Positions 25,393 to 35,051 of a stretch of DNA of 64,000 nt are shown one piece after another. Below the pieces are notes generated by a model that did not search any database, was not told where the DNA came from, and worked only from the letters and a program-made list of their open reading frames with translations. How positions within the stretch are numbered: the first letter of the stretch is position 1; each line of letters starts with the position of its first letter. The position numbers were made by a program, and so were the translations under genes. This DNA is from Shinella sp. H4-D48 (lineage in GTDB: Bacteria; Pseudomonadota; Alphaproteobacteria; Rhizobiales; Rhizobiaceae). The DNA lies in contig NZ_CP093337.1 of assembly GCF_022637395.1 (NCBI RefSeq), forward strand, positions 728,001 to 792,000. Direction: 5' to 3'.

Positions 25393-25929
25393 TCAGATCA
25401 TACGGCGCAGATGATCGGCTGAACCTTCGTTGAAGCGCAGATGCGCCTTCACGCCAACATCAGGCTCTTCGTCCGGATTGAAGTTGGCCTTGGCGATTTC
25501 CCAGCCGAATTTCAGCTTGCTGCCGGTCGAAGCCCAGATTTCGGCATCGTCCATTTCGAGCGCGAGCATGGTCAGCTTCGGATCGCTCTTGCCGTGGTCG
25601 AACCATGCCTCGACGATCGAGCTCCAGTATTCGTCGATCTTGGCTGGATCCTTGCTTACGCTCAGACGGCCGGCAATGCAGGCATGATAGTCGTGGTCCT
25701 TGCCCACAACGCAGAAATGGGCGTGCGCGCCGGGCGTCAGCGCCTTGACGATCTCGGCGTCTGTCCGGGTGAAGAACCAGATCGTCGCCGTCTGGCGGTC
25801 GAGCTGCGGCGACATCGGTTGCATGTGCATGTGGCTGCCTTCGACGCCGAGCATGCCGGCATGGATCTTGTCGATCTCGTCGAAGAGCTGTTCCTTGGGA
25901 TTTTCGCGTGCACGGGTAATGTTGGACAT
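25393..25929 (-). CDS. Pyridoxamine 5'-phosphate oxidase-like (general stress) protein
   Basis: 178 residues with the FMN-binding split-barrel pattern of general stress protein 26-type PNPOx relatives: GSHMHMQPMSPQLDRQTATI, IWFFTRTDAEIVKAL and YHACIAGRLSVSKDPAKIDE. The start ATG 25929 follows GAGGAACACC; an in-frame ATG at 26094 is discounted. Biochemical role is unproven; homologs bind flavin or F420. It converges on the YmdB-like gene with a 2-bp gap. Confidence 0.85.
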   Translation of the reverse strand: MSNITRARENPKEQLFDEIDKIHAGMLGVEGSHMHMQPMSPQLDRQTATIWFFTRTDAEIVKALTPGAHAHFCVVGKDHDYHACIAGRLSVSKDPAKIDEYWSSIVEAWFDHGKSDPKLTMLALEMDDAEIWASTGSKLKFGWEIAKANFNPDEEPDVGVKAHLRFNEGSADHLRRMI

Positions 25930-26085
25930 GGTGTTCCTCGCAATCGTTGGTCGGTTCCCGCGGAAAACGTGAGGCCCCCGCCGAAGGTTCCGCTCAACGG
26001 ATTGTGATCGCGCACCCGGTATCGCGGCCTCGACGTGATGATGCACCGGGCGCATAGTCGCGTCGACCAATGAACGGAGCCGCTC

Positions 26086-26922
26086 ATGCCGCATCTCCTG
26101 CTCATTCCGTTGATCGTGGTCGCCGTGTATCTCCTGGCGCCGCGTCCATCCCTTGCCCAGTCCGAGACGCCGCCGGTCAGCCAGTGCCAGATGATTGCCC
26201 GTGCGTTGCCGTCAGTCACTTTTGCCAGCTTTTCCGCCGACCCGGTGCTGAAGGTGCAGGCCAAGGCGGATGAGGAGGTGCGCATCACCTATATCGGCCA
26301 TTCGACCTTCTTTATCGAGACGCCGGCCGGGGTGCGGATCGCCACCGATTATAACGGGTGGTATGCGCCGCCGGCGGTGCCGGATGTCGTGACGATGAAC
26401 AAGGCGCATTCCAGCCACTATACGCTGAACCCCGATCCCGGGATCAACCATGTCCTGCACGGCTGGGACGAGGCCTCCGAGAACGGTGCCGAGCACGATA
26501 TCGTCGTTGGCGACGCTTATATCCGCAATGTGCCGACGGATATCCGGGGCTGGGGCGGCGCGATGCAGCCGAACGGCAATTCCATCTTCATCTTCGAGGT
26601 CGCGGGCCTGTGCATCGGCCATCTCGGCCACCTGCATCATGAACTGACGGAAAAGCAGTATGCCGAGATCGGCCGGCTCGACGTTCTCATGGTGCCGGTC
26701 GATGGCGGCTTGACCATGGGCGCGGAAAGCATGAGCCGTGTCGTGCAGCGCCTTCGTTCCGCGCTCATTCTGCCCATGCACCGTCGGGGACCGCCGATCA
26801 GCCGGTTCCTTTCGATGTTCGGCAGCGGCTTCGATGCCGTGACCGACGATGACGCCAGCGTCACGGTTTCCATCCGCAGCTTGCCGAAACGGCCGACGAT
26901 TCATATTCTCTCCGGCGTCTGA
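26086..26922 (+). CDS. Exported metallo-beta-lactamase-fold protein
   Basis: 278 residues with a signal peptide (LLLIPLIVVAVYLLA, cleavage near SLAQS, ~residue 25). The fold is UlaG-like MBL: ITYIGHSTFFIETPAG starts the domain. The usual metal motif HxHxDH is replaced by HSSHYT at ~104-109 (within MNKAHSSHYTLN). Later metal positions (GHLGHLHHE, PVDGG, PMHRR) are partly kept. It may have altered or lost metal chemistry. It is 16 bp upstream of a DUF6636-like secreted protein gene. Confidence 0.8.
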   Translation: MPHLLLIPLIVVAVYLLAPRPSLAQSETPPVSQCQMIARALPSVTFASFSADPVLKVQAKADEEVRITYIGHSTFFIETPAGVRIATDYNGWYAPPAVPDVVTMNKAHSSHYTLNPDPGINHVLHGWDEASENGAEHDIVVGDAYIRNVPTDIRGWGGAMQPNGNSIFIFEVAGLCIGHLGHLHHELTEKQYAEIGRLDVLMVPVDGGLTMGAESMSRVVQRLRSALILPMHRRGPPISRFLSMFGSGFDAVTDDDASVTVSIRSLPKRPTIHILSGV

Positions 26923-26938
26923 CGCCGGAGTTGATGTG

Positions 26939-27433
26939 ATGCGTTTCGTTCTTGCCGTGCCTGCCGTGCTGCTTTCATCGGCCCTTGCCTTCGCGAATGG
27001 CGCGCCGACACCCGGCGGGCCCGCAGGAGATGCCGGCAAGCCGCGCCAGACGGAAGCCAAGCCGGTGGAAAAGCCGCCGACACGCGCCTTCGGCGTGGCC
27101 GAACATTTCGTCATGCCATCAGGCAATATCGGTTGCACCTACATTCCCCAGGGCGGGACGGATGTCTATCAGCCGCCGGATGGCGGCCCGGAACTCTCCT
27201 GCGACCGTATCGAGCCGAAATATCTTCGAGCGACCCTCGGGCGCAGCGGCAAGGCCACCGTCTTGTCCAATGTCGGCGACCAGGCCTGTTGCAGCGCGGA
27301 TCGGACCATCGACTACGGCGAGGTCTGGAATGGCGGCCCGTTCACCTGCTACTCGGAGCGCACGGGGCTGACCTGCGAGCGCAATGACGGGCATTCCTTC
27401 CTGCTGAGCCGCGCCCGCGTGCGCGCAGACTGA
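26939..27433 (+). CDS. Exported DUF6636-like protein
   Basis: 164 residues. Signal peptide 1-19 (LAVPAVLLSSALAFA). A Pro/Lys-rich linker (20-50) follows, then a Cys-rich domain (HFVMPSGNIGCTY, ELSCDR, QACCSADR, FTCYSERTGLTCERNDG, HSFLLSR) whose spacing matches DUF6636: a small, disulfide-rich extracytoplasmic domain of unknown function. It lies 16 bp after the MBL-fold gene, so the two exported proteins are likely co-expressed. Confidence 0.75.
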   Translation: MRFVLAVPAVLLSSALAFANGAPTPGGPAGDAGKPRQTEAKPVEKPPTRAFGVAEHFVMPSGNIGCTYIPQGGTDVYQPPDGGPELSCDRIEPKYLRATLGRSGKATVLSNVGDQACCSADRTIDYGEVWNGGPFTCYSERTGLTCERNDGHSFLLSRARVRAD

Positions 27434-27598
27434 GCCGCCGCGCTTTGTTCTGCCGCCCTGCTGGACGTGCGGCGGCAATGAAATTATAAGGCGGCATTCC
27501 GAAAATCGGGGCGGCAGGCCGGCGCGATACAGCGCCCTTGTGCTCCAGCGTACAGACCGGCGACCGAAACGACGGGCGCCAAACGAGACAGGGGTGCC

Positions 27599-28345
27599 AT
27601 GGCTGGCCATTCACAGTTCAAGAATATCATGCACCGCAAGGGTCGGCAGGATGCCGTGCGGTCGAAAATGTTCTCCAAGCTTGCCCGTGAAATCACGGTT
27701 GCGGCGAAGACGGGTCTGCCAGACCCTTCGATGAACGCCCGGCTGCGTCTGGCCATCCAGAACGCAAAGGCGCAGTCCATGCCGAAGGACAATATCGAGC
27801 GCGCCGTCAAGAAGGCCTCGGGTGCCGACAGCGAGAACTACGAAGAAGTCCGCTACGAAGGCTATGGCCCGGGTGGCGTCGCCGTCATCGTCGAGGCGCT
27901 GACCGACAACCGCAACCGCACGGCTTCCTCCGTCCGCTCGACCTTCTCCAAGGCAGGCGGCGCGCTGGGTGAAACCGGTTCGGTTTCCTTCTCCTTCGAC
28001 CGCGTCGGCGAGATCACCTACAAGCTTTCCGTCGGCGACGCCGACGCCGTCATGGAAGCCGCCATCGAGGCCGGCGCCGAGGACGTGACGACGGACGAGG
28101 ACGGCCACACGATCATCTGCGGTTTCGAGGATATCGGTGAAGTGTCCAAGGCGCTCGAAGACAAGCTCGGCGAGGCCGAGACCGTCAAGGCGATCTGGAA
28201 GCCGCAGAACACGGTGCCTGTTGACGAGGAAAAGGCGCAGTCGCTGATGAAGCTCATCGACACGCTGGAAGACGATGACGACGTGCAGAACGTCTATTCG
28301 AACTTCGAAGTCTCCGACGAGGTCATGGCCAAGCTTTCGGCCTGA
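27599..28345 (+). CDS. yebC: YebC/PmpR family regulator
   Basis: A 248-residue protein beginning [19 protein letters not shown], the invariant start of the YebC/PmpR family (compare GHSKW in most members), with GTGPDNIERA-like segment [15 protein letters not shown] and the [20 protein letters not shown] core. Family members act as DNA-binding regulators or as translation factors that relieve ribosome stalling at polyproline tracts; which role applies here is not readable. Confidence 0.95.
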   Translation: MAGHSQFKNIMHRKGRQDAVRSKMFSKLAREITVAAKTGLPDPSMNARLRLAIQNAKAQSMPKDNIERAVKKASGADSENYEEVRYEGYGPGGVAVIVEALTDNRNRTASSVRSTFSKAGGALGETGSVSFSFDRVGEITYKLSVGDADAVMEAAIEAGAEDVTTDEDGHTIICGFEDIGEVSKALEDKLGEAETVKAIWKPQNTVPVDEEKAQSLMKLIDTLEDDDDVQNVYSNFEVSDEVMAKLSA

Positions 28346-28414
28346 TTGGATCCTCGATCTCTTCCGTCGCATCGGGCGGCCCCGAGAATGGCGTAGGGAG
28401 TGATTGCGAACAGC

Positions 28415-28445
28415 AAAAAGGCCGGGGTTTTGTCCCCGGCCTTTT
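28415..28445. terminator. Bidirectional terminator, yebC / LLM oxidoreductase
   Basis: AAAGGCCGGGG-TTTTGT-CCCCGGCCTTT, 11-bp stem with A and T runs on both sides, between convergent genes. Confidence 0.9.
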
Positions 28446-28446
28446 G

Positions 28447-29448
28447 TTATGGCGCCTCGGCCAATTCCCGCTGTGCCTGCGCAAACAGCCGTACCGATTT
28501 CAGCCGCGCATCCATGTCGTAGATCGGCATGGAGATGATCAGTTCGTCTGCCTTGGTCAGATCCAGGAAATCGGCGATGCGCCGGCGGATTCTTTCAGGG
28601 CCGCCGACGACGGCATATTGCAGCGTATGTTCGACATTGATGTGCTCCTGCTCGCTCCAGAAGCCGTCCATGCTGTCCACCGGTGCCGGGAAGGCGCCGG
28701 GCGTGCCGCGGCGCAGGCGCACGAAGGATTGCTGCATGGACGTGAAGAGGTAGTCGGCTTCCGCATCCGTATCGGCAGCGGCTCCCATCACGCCCACCAT
28801 GGCGTGAGGCTTGTCGAGATACTGCGACGGCTCGAAGCGTTCACGGTAGATTTCCAGTGCCGAGAGCAGCATATCGGGAGCGAAATGCGAAGCGAAGGCG
28901 AAGGGCAGGCCGAGCATGCCGGCCAGATGCGCCGAATAATGGCTGGAGCCGAGCAGCCAGACGGGCACGTTGCTGCCTGCTCCGGGAATAGCAATGACCT
29001 TCTGCACCGGGCTGATCGGCCCCATAAGCTGCATCAGTTCGACCACATCCTGCGGAAAATTGTTGGAACTGGTTTCGAGATTGCGACGTAGCGCCTGGGC
29101 CGTGCGCATGTCGGTTCCCGGCGCGCGGCCGAGACCAAGATCGATGCGATCGGGGAAGAGGGCTGCAAGCGTACCGAACTGTTCGGCGATGACGAGCGGC
29201 GAATGGTTCGGCAGCATGATGCCGCCGGAGCCCACGCGGATATTCTGTGTGCCGGCGGCGACATGCTGGATGACGAGCGCGGTGGCGGCGCTGGCAATGC
29301 CGCGCATGCCGTGATGCTCCGCGAGCCAGAAGCGCTTGTAGCCCTGTGCTTCGGCTTCCTGCGCAAGGCGTCGGGAACTGGCCAGCGACTGGGCGACGGT
29401 GCCGCCTTCGATGACCGGTGAAAGGTCGAGGATGGAGAAGGGCACCAT
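28447..29448 (-). CDS. LLM-class flavin-dependent oxidoreductase
   Basis: 333 residues, a TIM-barrel luciferase-like monooxygenase of the MsnO8/YhbW type. Diagnostic segments: [19 protein letters not shown] at the N-terminus, [40 protein letters not shown] and [10 protein letters not shown]. The start ATG 29448 has GAGG 8 bp upstream; a longer frame to 29565 is discounted. Substrate unknown. It is divergent from ruvC. Confidence 0.9.
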   Translation of the reverse strand: MVPFSILDLSPVIEGGTVAQSLASSRRLAQEAEAQGYKRFWLAEHHGMRGIASAATALVIQHVAAGTQNIRVGSGGIMLPNHSPLVIAEQFGTLAALFPDRIDLGLGRAPGTDMRTAQALRRNLETSSNNFPQDVVELMQLMGPISPVQKVIAIPGAGSNVPVWLLGSSHYSAHLAGMLGLPFAFASHFAPDMLLSALEIYRERFEPSQYLDKPHAMVGVMGAAADTDAEADYLFTSMQQSFVRLRRGTPGAFPAPVDSMDGFWSEQEHINVEHTLQYAVVGGPERIRRRIADFLDLTKADELIISMPIYDMDARLKSVRLFAQAQRELAEAP

Positions 29449-29607
29449 GGATGCAGCCTCATGTAAGGGAATTTGATCGTCCTCCCATGTAGGTTCAGTT
29501 TCGTGAAATCCAAGCGAGGCGTTCCGAGTTTGTGACGATAGCTTGAATGTTTTTGTTTTGTTCACATTTGGCTGGCAGGGTCCGTCCGACAGGATTAGGG
29601 TTCACGC

Positions 29608-30120
29608 ATGCAGGAAACGATTCGCATCATTGGCATCGATCCGGGGCTTCGCCGCACCGGCTGGGGCATCATCGAGACACTCGGCAATTCGCTGCGCTTC
29701 GTGGCGTCCGGAACCGTGACCTCCGATGGCGACATGGACCTTGCCTCGCGCCTCTGCCAGCTGCATGACGGCCTTGCCGAAATCATACACAGCCACCAGC
29801 CGCACGAAGCCGCCGTCGAGCAGACCTTCGTCAACAAGGATGCAGTGGCAACGCTGAAGCTCGGCCAGGCGCGCGGTATCGCCATGCTGGTGCCGGCCCG
29901 TGCCGGCCTGCGCGTCGCCGAATATGCGCCCAATGCCGTCAAGAAGGCGGTGATAGGCGTCGGTCATGGCGAAAAGCAACAGATCCACATGATGCTGAAG
30001 GTCCTCATGCCCAAGGCGACCTTCGTGGGCAATGATGCCGCCGACGCGCTGGCCATCGCCATCTGCCATGCCCACAATCGCCAGGGCCTGTCCGGCCGTC
30101 TCGCCAAGCTTGTCGGCTGA
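29608..30120 (+). CDS. ruvC: Crossover junction endodeoxyribonuclease RuvC
   Basis: A 170-residue Holliday-junction resolvase with an RNase-H-like fold. Catalytic acids are Asp11 ([15 protein letters not shown]), Glu71 ([11 protein letters not shown]), and Asp143/Asp146 (GNDAADALA). It works with RuvAB in recombination. It is separated from ruvA by a vapBC module, where rhizobia usually have ruvC and ruvA close together. I found no GTTC-N7-GTTC LexA box in the 159 bp upstream. Confidence 0.96.
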   Translation: MQETIRIIGIDPGLRRTGWGIIETLGNSLRFVASGTVTSDGDMDLASRLCQLHDGLAEIIHSHQPHEAAVEQTFVNKDAVATLKLGQARGIAMLVPARAGLRVAEYAPNAVKKAVIGVGHGEKQQIHMMLKVLMPKATFVGNDAADALAIAICHAHNRQGLSGRLAKLVG

Positions 30121-30153
30121 TTTGTTCTTGACTTGTTCCGGCGCGACCGGTAG

Positions 30154-30174
30154 GTAATACCTCAGAGGTATTAC
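30154..30174. promoter_or_regulatory. Palindromic operator of vapBC
   Basis: GTAATACCTC-A-GAGGTATTAC is a perfect inverted repeat with 10-bp arms ending 1 bp before the antitoxin ATG. The distal arm contains the Shine-Dalgarno AGAGG (7 nt before ATG). A -35-like TTGACT lies at 30128-30133. Confidence 0.7.
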
Positions 30175-30175
30175 T

Positions 30176-30439
30176 ATGCGCGTTACAGAAAAAGGTCAGG
30201 TGACCATCCCCAAGGAGATCCGCGACCGATTGAATATCGGCCCTGGCTCGGAGGTGGATTTCGTTGCGGACGGGAAGAGCGCGCGGCTGATCGTCGTCGC
30301 TGGCGGAAAACTTTCGGAACCGGATGATTTCGAAGCCTGGCTGAAAAGCCGGACGGGCACCTTCGATACCGGCGGCATGACGACCGACGAATATATGGAA
30401 TGGCTCCGTGGACCGCGCGATGACCTCGGTTCTGATTGA
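30176..30439 (+). CDS. vapB: VapB/AbrB-type antitoxin
   Basis: An 87-residue protein with an N-terminal AbrB/SpoVT swapped-hairpin DNA-binding domain (MRVTEKGQVTIPKEIRDRLN, then GSEVDFVADGKSARLIV, residues 1-45). A toxin-binding tail follows (FEAWLKSRTGTFDTGGMTTD and EYMEWLRG), typical of VapB partners of PIN toxins. It binds its own promoter, here probably the palindrome at 30154-30174. It overlaps the toxin gene by 20 bp. Confidence 0.88.
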   Translation: MRVTEKGQVTIPKEIRDRLNIGPGSEVDFVADGKSARLIVVAGGKLSEPDDFEAWLKSRTGTFDTGGMTTDEYMEWLRGPRDDLGSD

Positions 30440-30836
30440 TACGAACATCATCATCGATGTCTTCGGGCTCGACACGTCATTCAAGGACTGGTCGTTGAGA
30501 ACCATCCTCGCGCTCAAACCGGATGTGCAGTTCATTCTCTCGCCGATCGTCTGGGCCGAGCTTGCCGGGTTGATGGCGAGCGAGGATACCCTCGCGCAAA
30601 CGCTTTCACGGCTCAACCCGGTTCGCGAGGCCCTGCCGTTTTCCGCCGCCTACCAGGCGGGACTGGCGCATCAGCGATATCGTCGCGCGGGCGGGCTGCG
30701 CGAGCGCACGCTACCGGACTTCCTGATCGGTGCCCATGCCGCGGTGCGGGCCCATCGGCTTCTTACACGCGATGCCGCCCGTTACCGTGGCTATTTCCCT
30801 GCGCTCGGCATCATCTCTCCCGAAACCCATCCCTGA
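30420..30836 (+). CDS. vapC: VapC toxin, PIN-domain ribonuclease
   Basis: 138 residues. The PIN catalytic acids are visible: Asp7 ([10 protein letters not shown]), Glu47 (VWAELAG), Asp100 ([11 protein letters not shown]) and Asp118 (LLTRDAARY). VapC toxins cleave tRNA or rRNA when free of VapB. ATG 30420 is preferred; an in-frame GTG at 30408 is possible. It ends 11 bp before ruvA, so ruvA may depend partly on vapBC transcription or on readthrough from ruvC. Confidence 0.9.
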   Translation: MTSVLIDTNIIIDVFGLDTSFKDWSLRTILALKPDVQFILSPIVWAELAGLMASEDTLAQTLSRLNPVREALPFSAAYQAGLAHQRYRRAGGLRERTLPDFLIGAHAAVRAHRLLTRDAARYRGYFPALGIISPETHP

Positions 30837-30847
30837 CGGATCCTTCC

Positions 30848-31465
30848 ATGATCGGCAAACTCAAAGGCACTATCGACGAGATCGGCGAGGATCATGTGGT
30901 CCTCGACGTGCACGGGGTCGGCTATGTCGCCCATTGTTCGGCCCGCACGCTCGGCAAGCTCGGCTCGGCCGGCGAGGCGGCCGTGTTGTTCATCGAAACC
31001 TATGTGCGCGAGGACCAGTTCCGGCTTTTCGGCTTCCTGACGGCGCTGGAACGGGAATGGTTCCGCCTGTTGCAGAGCGTGCAGGGTGTCGGCTCCAAGG
31101 TCGCGCTCGCCGTGCTCTCGACGCTCACGCCGGGTGAGCTGGCCAATGCCATCGCGCTGCAGGACAAGACGGCGGTGTCGCGCGCGCCGGGCGTCGGGCC
31201 GAAGGTGGCCGTGCGCATCATGACGGAACTGCGCAACAAGGCCCCGGCTTTTTCCGGCGAGGCCGGCGCTTCCATCGGCCTCAAGCAGGAACTCGGCGAA
31301 GGCGTTGCCTCCGCGCCCGTCTCCGATGCCGTTTCGGCGCTCACCAATCTCGGTTACTCGCGCGACCAGGCCGCCAATGCCATCGCGGCCGCGCTGAAGA
31401 ACGGTGGGGAGGGCGCCGACAGCGCCAAGCTCATCCGTCTCGGTCTCAAGGAATTGTCGCGGTGA
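30848..31465 (+). CDS. ruvA: Holliday junction DNA helicase subunit RuvA
   Basis: 205 residues. OB-fold [20 protein letters not shown] at the start, two helix-hairpin-helix motifs ([35 protein letters not shown]) and a C-terminal UBA-like domain ([19 protein letters not shown]) that contacts RuvB. It is 11 bp after vapC and 40 bp before ruvB. Confidence 0.97.
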   Translation: MIGKLKGTIDEIGEDHVVLDVHGVGYVAHCSARTLGKLGSAGEAAVLFIETYVREDQFRLFGFLTALEREWFRLLQSVQGVGSKVALAVLSTLTPGELANAIALQDKTAVSRAPGVGPKVAVRIMTELRNKAPAFSGEAGASIGLKQELGEGVASAPVSDAVSALTNLGYSRDQAANAIAAALKNGGEGADSAKLIRLGLKELSR

Positions 31466-31505
31466 CGCGGTTGCCTTCCGCCGTGGACAATGGGATTAGG
31501 GCGCG

Positions 31506-32546
31506 ATGAGCGACGAAAACAGACTGCTTTCGCCGGACAAGCGCGGCGAGGACATCGACACGGCCCTGAGGCCGCAAACGCTGGACGACTTCACCGGCCA
31601 GGCGGAGGCGCGCGCCAACCTCAAGATCTTCATCGAGGCGGCGAAGAATCGCGGCGAAGCGCTCGATCATGTGCTGTTCGTTGGCCCGCCCGGTCTTGGC
31701 AAGACCACGCTCGCCCAGATCATGGCGAAGGAACTCGGCGTCAATTTCCGATCGACCTCCGGCCCCGTCATTGCCAAGGCCGGTGACCTTGCGGCGCTGC
31801 TCACCAATCTCGAGGAGCGTGACGTGCTCTTCATCGACGAAATTCACCGCCTCAATCCGGCCGTCGAGGAAATCCTCTATCCGGCCATGGAGGATTTTCA
31901 GCTCGACCTCATCATCGGCGAAGGCCCCGCCGCGCGCTCGGTGAAAATCGACCTCTCTAAATTCACGCTAGTCGCCGCCACCACGCGTCTCGGGCTTTTG
32001 ACGACGCCGCTGCGCGACCGTTTCGGCATCCCGGTACGGTTGAATTTCTACACCGTCGAGGAACTGGAATCGATCGTCCGACGCGGTGCCCGCTTGATGG
32101 GGCTCGGCATGACGGACGAAGGCGCGCGCGAGATTGCGCGCCGCGCCCGGGGCACCCCGCGCATCGCTGGCCGGCTTCTACGCCGGGTGCGCGATTTCGC
32201 CGAGGTGGCACGGGCGGAAGCCGTCACAAAAACAATCGCAGACGAGGCGCTGACGCGGCTTCTGGTCGACAATATGGGCCTCGACCAGCTCGACCGGCGC
32301 TATCTGTCGATGATCGCGCATAATTTCGGCGGCGGGCCTGTGGGCATCGAGACGATCGCTGCGGGGCTTTCCGAGCCACGTGACGCCATCGAGGATATCA
32401 TCGAGCCCTATATGATTCAGCAGGGTTTCATCCAGCGCACGCCGCGCGGTCGCGTTCTGACCGCAAATGCCTGGAAGCATATGGGCCTCACGCCGCCCAA
32501 GGAGCTGGAAGCCACGCAGTTCCGGCTGGGGCTCGATGATGAGTGA
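31506..32546 (+). CDS. ruvB: Holliday junction DNA helicase subunit RuvB
   Basis: A 346-residue AAA+ motor for branch migration. Starts [16 protein letters not shown]; Walker [10 protein letters not shown] near residue 62; Walker [12 protein letters not shown]; sensor region [20 protein letters not shown]-terminal winged helix ([20 protein letters not shown]). Its 3' end overlaps the NUDIX gene by about 11 bp. Confidence 0.98.
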   Translation: MSDENRLLSPDKRGEDIDTALRPQTLDDFTGQAEARANLKIFIEAAKNRGEALDHVLFVGPPGLGKTTLAQIMAKELGVNFRSTSGPVIAKAGDLAALLTNLEERDVLFIDEIHRLNPAVEEILYPAMEDFQLDLIIGEGPAARSVKIDLSKFTLVAATTRLGLLTTPLRDRFGIPVRLNFYTVEELESIVRRGARLMGLGMTDEGAREIARRARGTPRIAGRLLRRVRDFAEVARAEAVTKTIADEALTRLLVDNMGLDQLDRRYLSMIAHNFGGGPVGIETIAAGLSEPRDAIEDIIEPYMIQQGFIQRTPRGRVLTANAWKHMGLTPPKELEATQFRLGLDDE

Positions 32547-33069
32547 GCCGGGTCGCCACATGATCCGCATCGACCGCAAACCCCAGCTTTTCAGCTTTCG
32601 CGTGGCGGGCCTGATCTTCCGTGACGGTTATCTTCTCGCGCAGCGCGCGGTGAAGGACGATTACTGGGCGCTGCCCGGAGGGCGCGCCGAGATCGGCGAA
32701 AGCTCGCAGGAGACGATCCTGCGGGAAATGCGCGAAGAACTCCATCGCGATGTGCGCATCGAGCGCCTGCTATGGACGGTTGAAAGCTTCTTCGCCTATG
32801 AAGGCTACGCCGCTCACGAACTCGGTTTCTATTATCTGCTGTCCATGGACGAGGACTTTCCCTTCCACGAGACCGACATTGTGCACCGCATCGTTGATGG
32901 TCTCGAGGTCGAGTTCCGCTGGTTGCGCGCCACGCCTTCCGCACTGGTCGGTGACCGGCTGAAACCGCAGTTCATTGCCGATCACATAGACCGGCTGCCG
33001 GCCGCGGTTCAACATGTCGTCATTCGGGAAGGGGTGTCGCGGCAGGCCGAAACGGAGACTGAAGCTTGA
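32536..33069 (+). CDS. NUDIX hydrolase
   Basis: 177 residues from ATG 32536 (or the next codon, also ATG). The NUDIX box GX5EX7REUXEEXGU is recognisable as GRAEIGE, then seven residues, then REMREEL (about 48-67). The N-terminal [19 protein letters not shown] and the region YALLSMDE-like YYLLSMDED suggest the ADP-ribose/NUDIX group; the substrate is not known. It overlaps the end of ruvB and abuts ybgC, so it is part of the ruv-tol run of genes. Confidence 0.9.
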   Translation: MMSEPGRHMIRIDRKPQLFSFRVAGLIFRDGYLLAQRAVKDDYWALPGGRAEIGESSQETILREMREELHRDVRIERLLWTVESFFAYEGYAAHELGFYYLLSMDEDFPFHETDIVHRIVDGLEVEFRWLRATPSALVGDRLKPQFIADHIDRLPAAVQHVVIREGVSRQAETETEA

Positions 33070-33536
33070 CAGATATGCCTCACCATCTCTCGGGTGAACT
33101 GACCGAAGCGGGCCATAGGCTCGTGCAGCGGGTCTATTACGAAGACACGGATTTTTCCGGCGTGGTCTATCACGCGCGCTACCTGCATTTCTTGGAGCGC
33201 GGGCGCACGGACTATCTTCGCCTGCTCGGGGTCGAGCAGGGTAGCCTCGTGCTGGAGGAAGACCGTGAGGGGCTCGTCTTCGTGGTGCACCGCATGGAGA
33301 TCGATTTCAAGGCGCCGGCGCGCATGGACGATATCCTGACGATCCTCACCTCCACCGAAAAGGCCGGCGGCGCCAAGATGATCCTGAACCAGGAGATCCG
33401 CCGCGGCGAGCAGCTACTGATTGCCGCGCGCGTCATCATCGCCGTCATCAATGCGCAGGGCAGGCCCCGTCGCCTGCCGGAGGCGCTCGCCACCCGTTTT
33501 CTTGCCAGAGCGCAAGAATTGACCGGTGTCGTTTAG
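33066..33536 (+). CDS. ybgC: Tol-Pal-associated acyl-CoA thioesterase YbgC
   Basis: A hot-dog-fold thioesterase. From TTG 33066 it has 156 residues and this start overlaps the NUDIX stop; ATG 33075 (153 residues) is the alternative. TTG is favoured because GGAG lies about 8 bp upstream. The catalytic motif YYEDTDFSGVVYHARYLHF has the acid at Asp27. It heads the Tol-Pal locus as in E. coli (ybgC-tolQRAB-pal). The family hydrolyses short acyl-CoA and acyl-ACP. Confidence 0.93.
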   Translation: MTDMPHHLSGELTEAGHRLVQRVYYEDTDFSGVVYHARYLHFLERGRTDYLRLLGVEQGSLVLEEDREGLVFVVHRMEIDFKAPARMDDILTILTSTEKAGGAKMILNQEIRRGEQLLIAARVIIAVINAQGRPRRLPEALATRFLARAQELTGVV

Positions 33537-33846
33537 CGGTAACGCTCCCTTAACCATAATGATGTCTTACTCGGTTGGTGAGGATTTTGTGCACTGCACG
33601 TCATCCTTTAACCAAATTTGCCGTGAAGAAGGCAGGTTGTAAGCGTTTGACCGGCATGGCGGCCGGCAGCATCAACCGGACATTCTTGACGGGCTGCGAA
33701 GCGGGTGCGGATCGAGATCCTGGCTGCGACGTGCGTTTGTGAATGCCCTAGCGGCCCCAACTCCCAGGCGGTCGCGACGGCGGAATGTTACCCGGTCGGG
33801 CTGCGATGTGCCCGTGCCGGGTATTTGGATTCGGGGACATAGGTCT
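33537..33846. other. Intergenic region ybgC-tolQ
   Basis: 310 bp with no ORF of its own that I trust. It contains GTAA-N7-TTAA at 33539-33553, one mismatch from a CtrA full site, and scattered TTAAC half-sites. It is long for an operon gap, so tolQ probably has its own promoter here. Confidence 0.5.
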
Positions 33847-34563
33847 ATGGAACAAGTGGGTTTGGATGCCGCGCACAGTGTGACCCTCTGGGGTCTCTTC
33901 ATGCAGGCCGGTTTCGTCGTAAAGCTCGTCATGCTCGGCCTGATCGCCGCGTCCGTCTGGACATGGGCGATCGTCGTGGACAAGACGGTGACATACGGGC
34001 GCGCCCGTCGTCAGCTCGATAATTTCGAGCAGGTCTTCTGGTCCGGGCAATCGCTCGAGGAGCTCTATCGCACGCTGTCCGACCGTCAGACGTCGGGCAT
34101 GAGCGCCATCTTCGTGGCGGCGATGCGCGAATGGAAGAAGAGTTTCGAACGGGGTGCGCGCTCGCCCATCGGCCTTCAGATGCGTATCGACAGGGCAATG
34201 GACGTGACGCTGTCGCGTGAATCCGAAACGCTGGAAGCGCGCCTCGGCTCGCTTGCCACCATCGGCTCGGCAGCCCCGTTCGTCGGGCTTTTCGGTACGG
34301 TCGTCGGTATCATGACGTCGTTCCAAGCCATTGCAGGCTCCAAGCAGACGAGCCTTGCCGTTGTGGCGCCCGGTATCGCGGAAGCGCTTCTGGCGACGGC
34401 AATCGGCCTTCTCGCCGCAATTCCGGCGGTTATCGCCTACAACAAGTTCTCCGCAGATGCAGGCAAGCTGACCTCGCGCATGGAAGGTTTCGCCGACGAG
34501 TTCTCGGCCATCCTCTCGCGCCAGATCGACGAAAAGCTGCAGCCGCGCGCCGCAGCGCAGTAA
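33847..34563 (+). CDS. tolQ: Tol-Pal system protein TolQ
   Basis: 238 residues. Three membrane helices (~18-42, ~135-160, ~175-195) with the conserved pore segments LATIGSAAPFVGLFGTVVGI and APGIAEALLATAIGLLAAIP. TolQ forms the proton-driven motor with TolR and energises TolA for outer-membrane constriction. ATG 33847 (MEQVGLDAAHSVTLW) is the family start; a longer frame to 33739 is discounted. tolR follows after 26 bp. Confidence 0.96.
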   Translation: MEQVGLDAAHSVTLWGLFMQAGFVVKLVMLGLIAASVWTWAIVVDKTVTYGRARRQLDNFEQVFWSGQSLEELYRTLSDRQTSGMSAIFVAAMREWKKSFERGARSPIGLQMRIDRAMDVTLSRESETLEARLGSLATIGSAAPFVGLFGTVVGIMTSFQAIAGSKQTSLAVVAPGIAEALLATAIGLLAAIPAVIAYNKFSADAGKLTSRMEGFADEFSAILSRQIDEKLQPRAAAQ

Positions 34564-34589
34564 CGGCAGACTGAAACGGAGACAACGCC

Positions 34590-35042
34590 ATGGGCATGTC
34601 AGTCGGTGCAAAGAATTCGGGCGGCGGTCGCCGCCGTCGCGGCGGTGGCAAGCGGGCCCCGATGAGCGAAATCAACGTGACGCCGTTCGTGGACGTCATG
34701 CTCGTTCTGCTCATCATCTTCATGGTCGCTGCGCCGCTCATGACGGTCGGCGTGCCGATCGACCTGCCGAAAACCCAGGCCGCCGCCCTCAATGCCGATA
34801 CGCAGCCGATCACCGTTTCGGTCAAGTCGGACGGGCAGGTCTACCTGCAGGAGACGGCAATCCCGATCGACGAGATCGCCGCCAAGCTTCAGGCCGTCGC
34901 GACGACGGGTTACACCGAGCGCGTCTTCGTGCGCGGCGACGGCAATGCGCCCTATGGCGTGGTCGCCGATGTCATGTCGCGCATCCAGGCCGGTGGTTTC
35001 ACCAATATCGGCCTCGTCACCGAGCAGAAACCGGACAGGTAA
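34590..35042 (+). CDS. tolR: Tol-Pal system protein TolR
   Basis: 150 residues. A basic Gly/Arg N-terminus ([13 protein letters not shown]) precedes one membrane helix with the proton-carrying Asp in INVTPFVDVMLVLLIIFMVA (Asp ~35). A periplasmic domain follows, ending in PYGVVADVMSRIQAGGF, the ExbD/TolR signature. Gap to tolA 9 bp. Confidence 0.96.
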   Translation: MGMSVGAKNSGGGRRRRGGGKRAPMSEINVTPFVDVMLVLLIIFMVAAPLMTVGVPIDLPKTQAAALNADTQPITVSVKSDGQVYLQETAIPIDEIAAKLQAVATTGYTERVFVRGDGNAPYGVVADVMSRIQAGGFTNIGLVTEQKPDR

Positions 35043-35051
35043 CAGCACGCC

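Noticed and set aside
29449-29607. LexA operator upstream of ruvC
   Set aside because: I looked for the alphaproteobacterial GTTC-N7-GTTC pattern and found only single half-sites.
33539-33553. CtrA box upstream of tolQ
   Set aside because: GTAA-N7-TTAA has one mismatch and is ~290 bp from tolQ; noted only as a half-convincing site.
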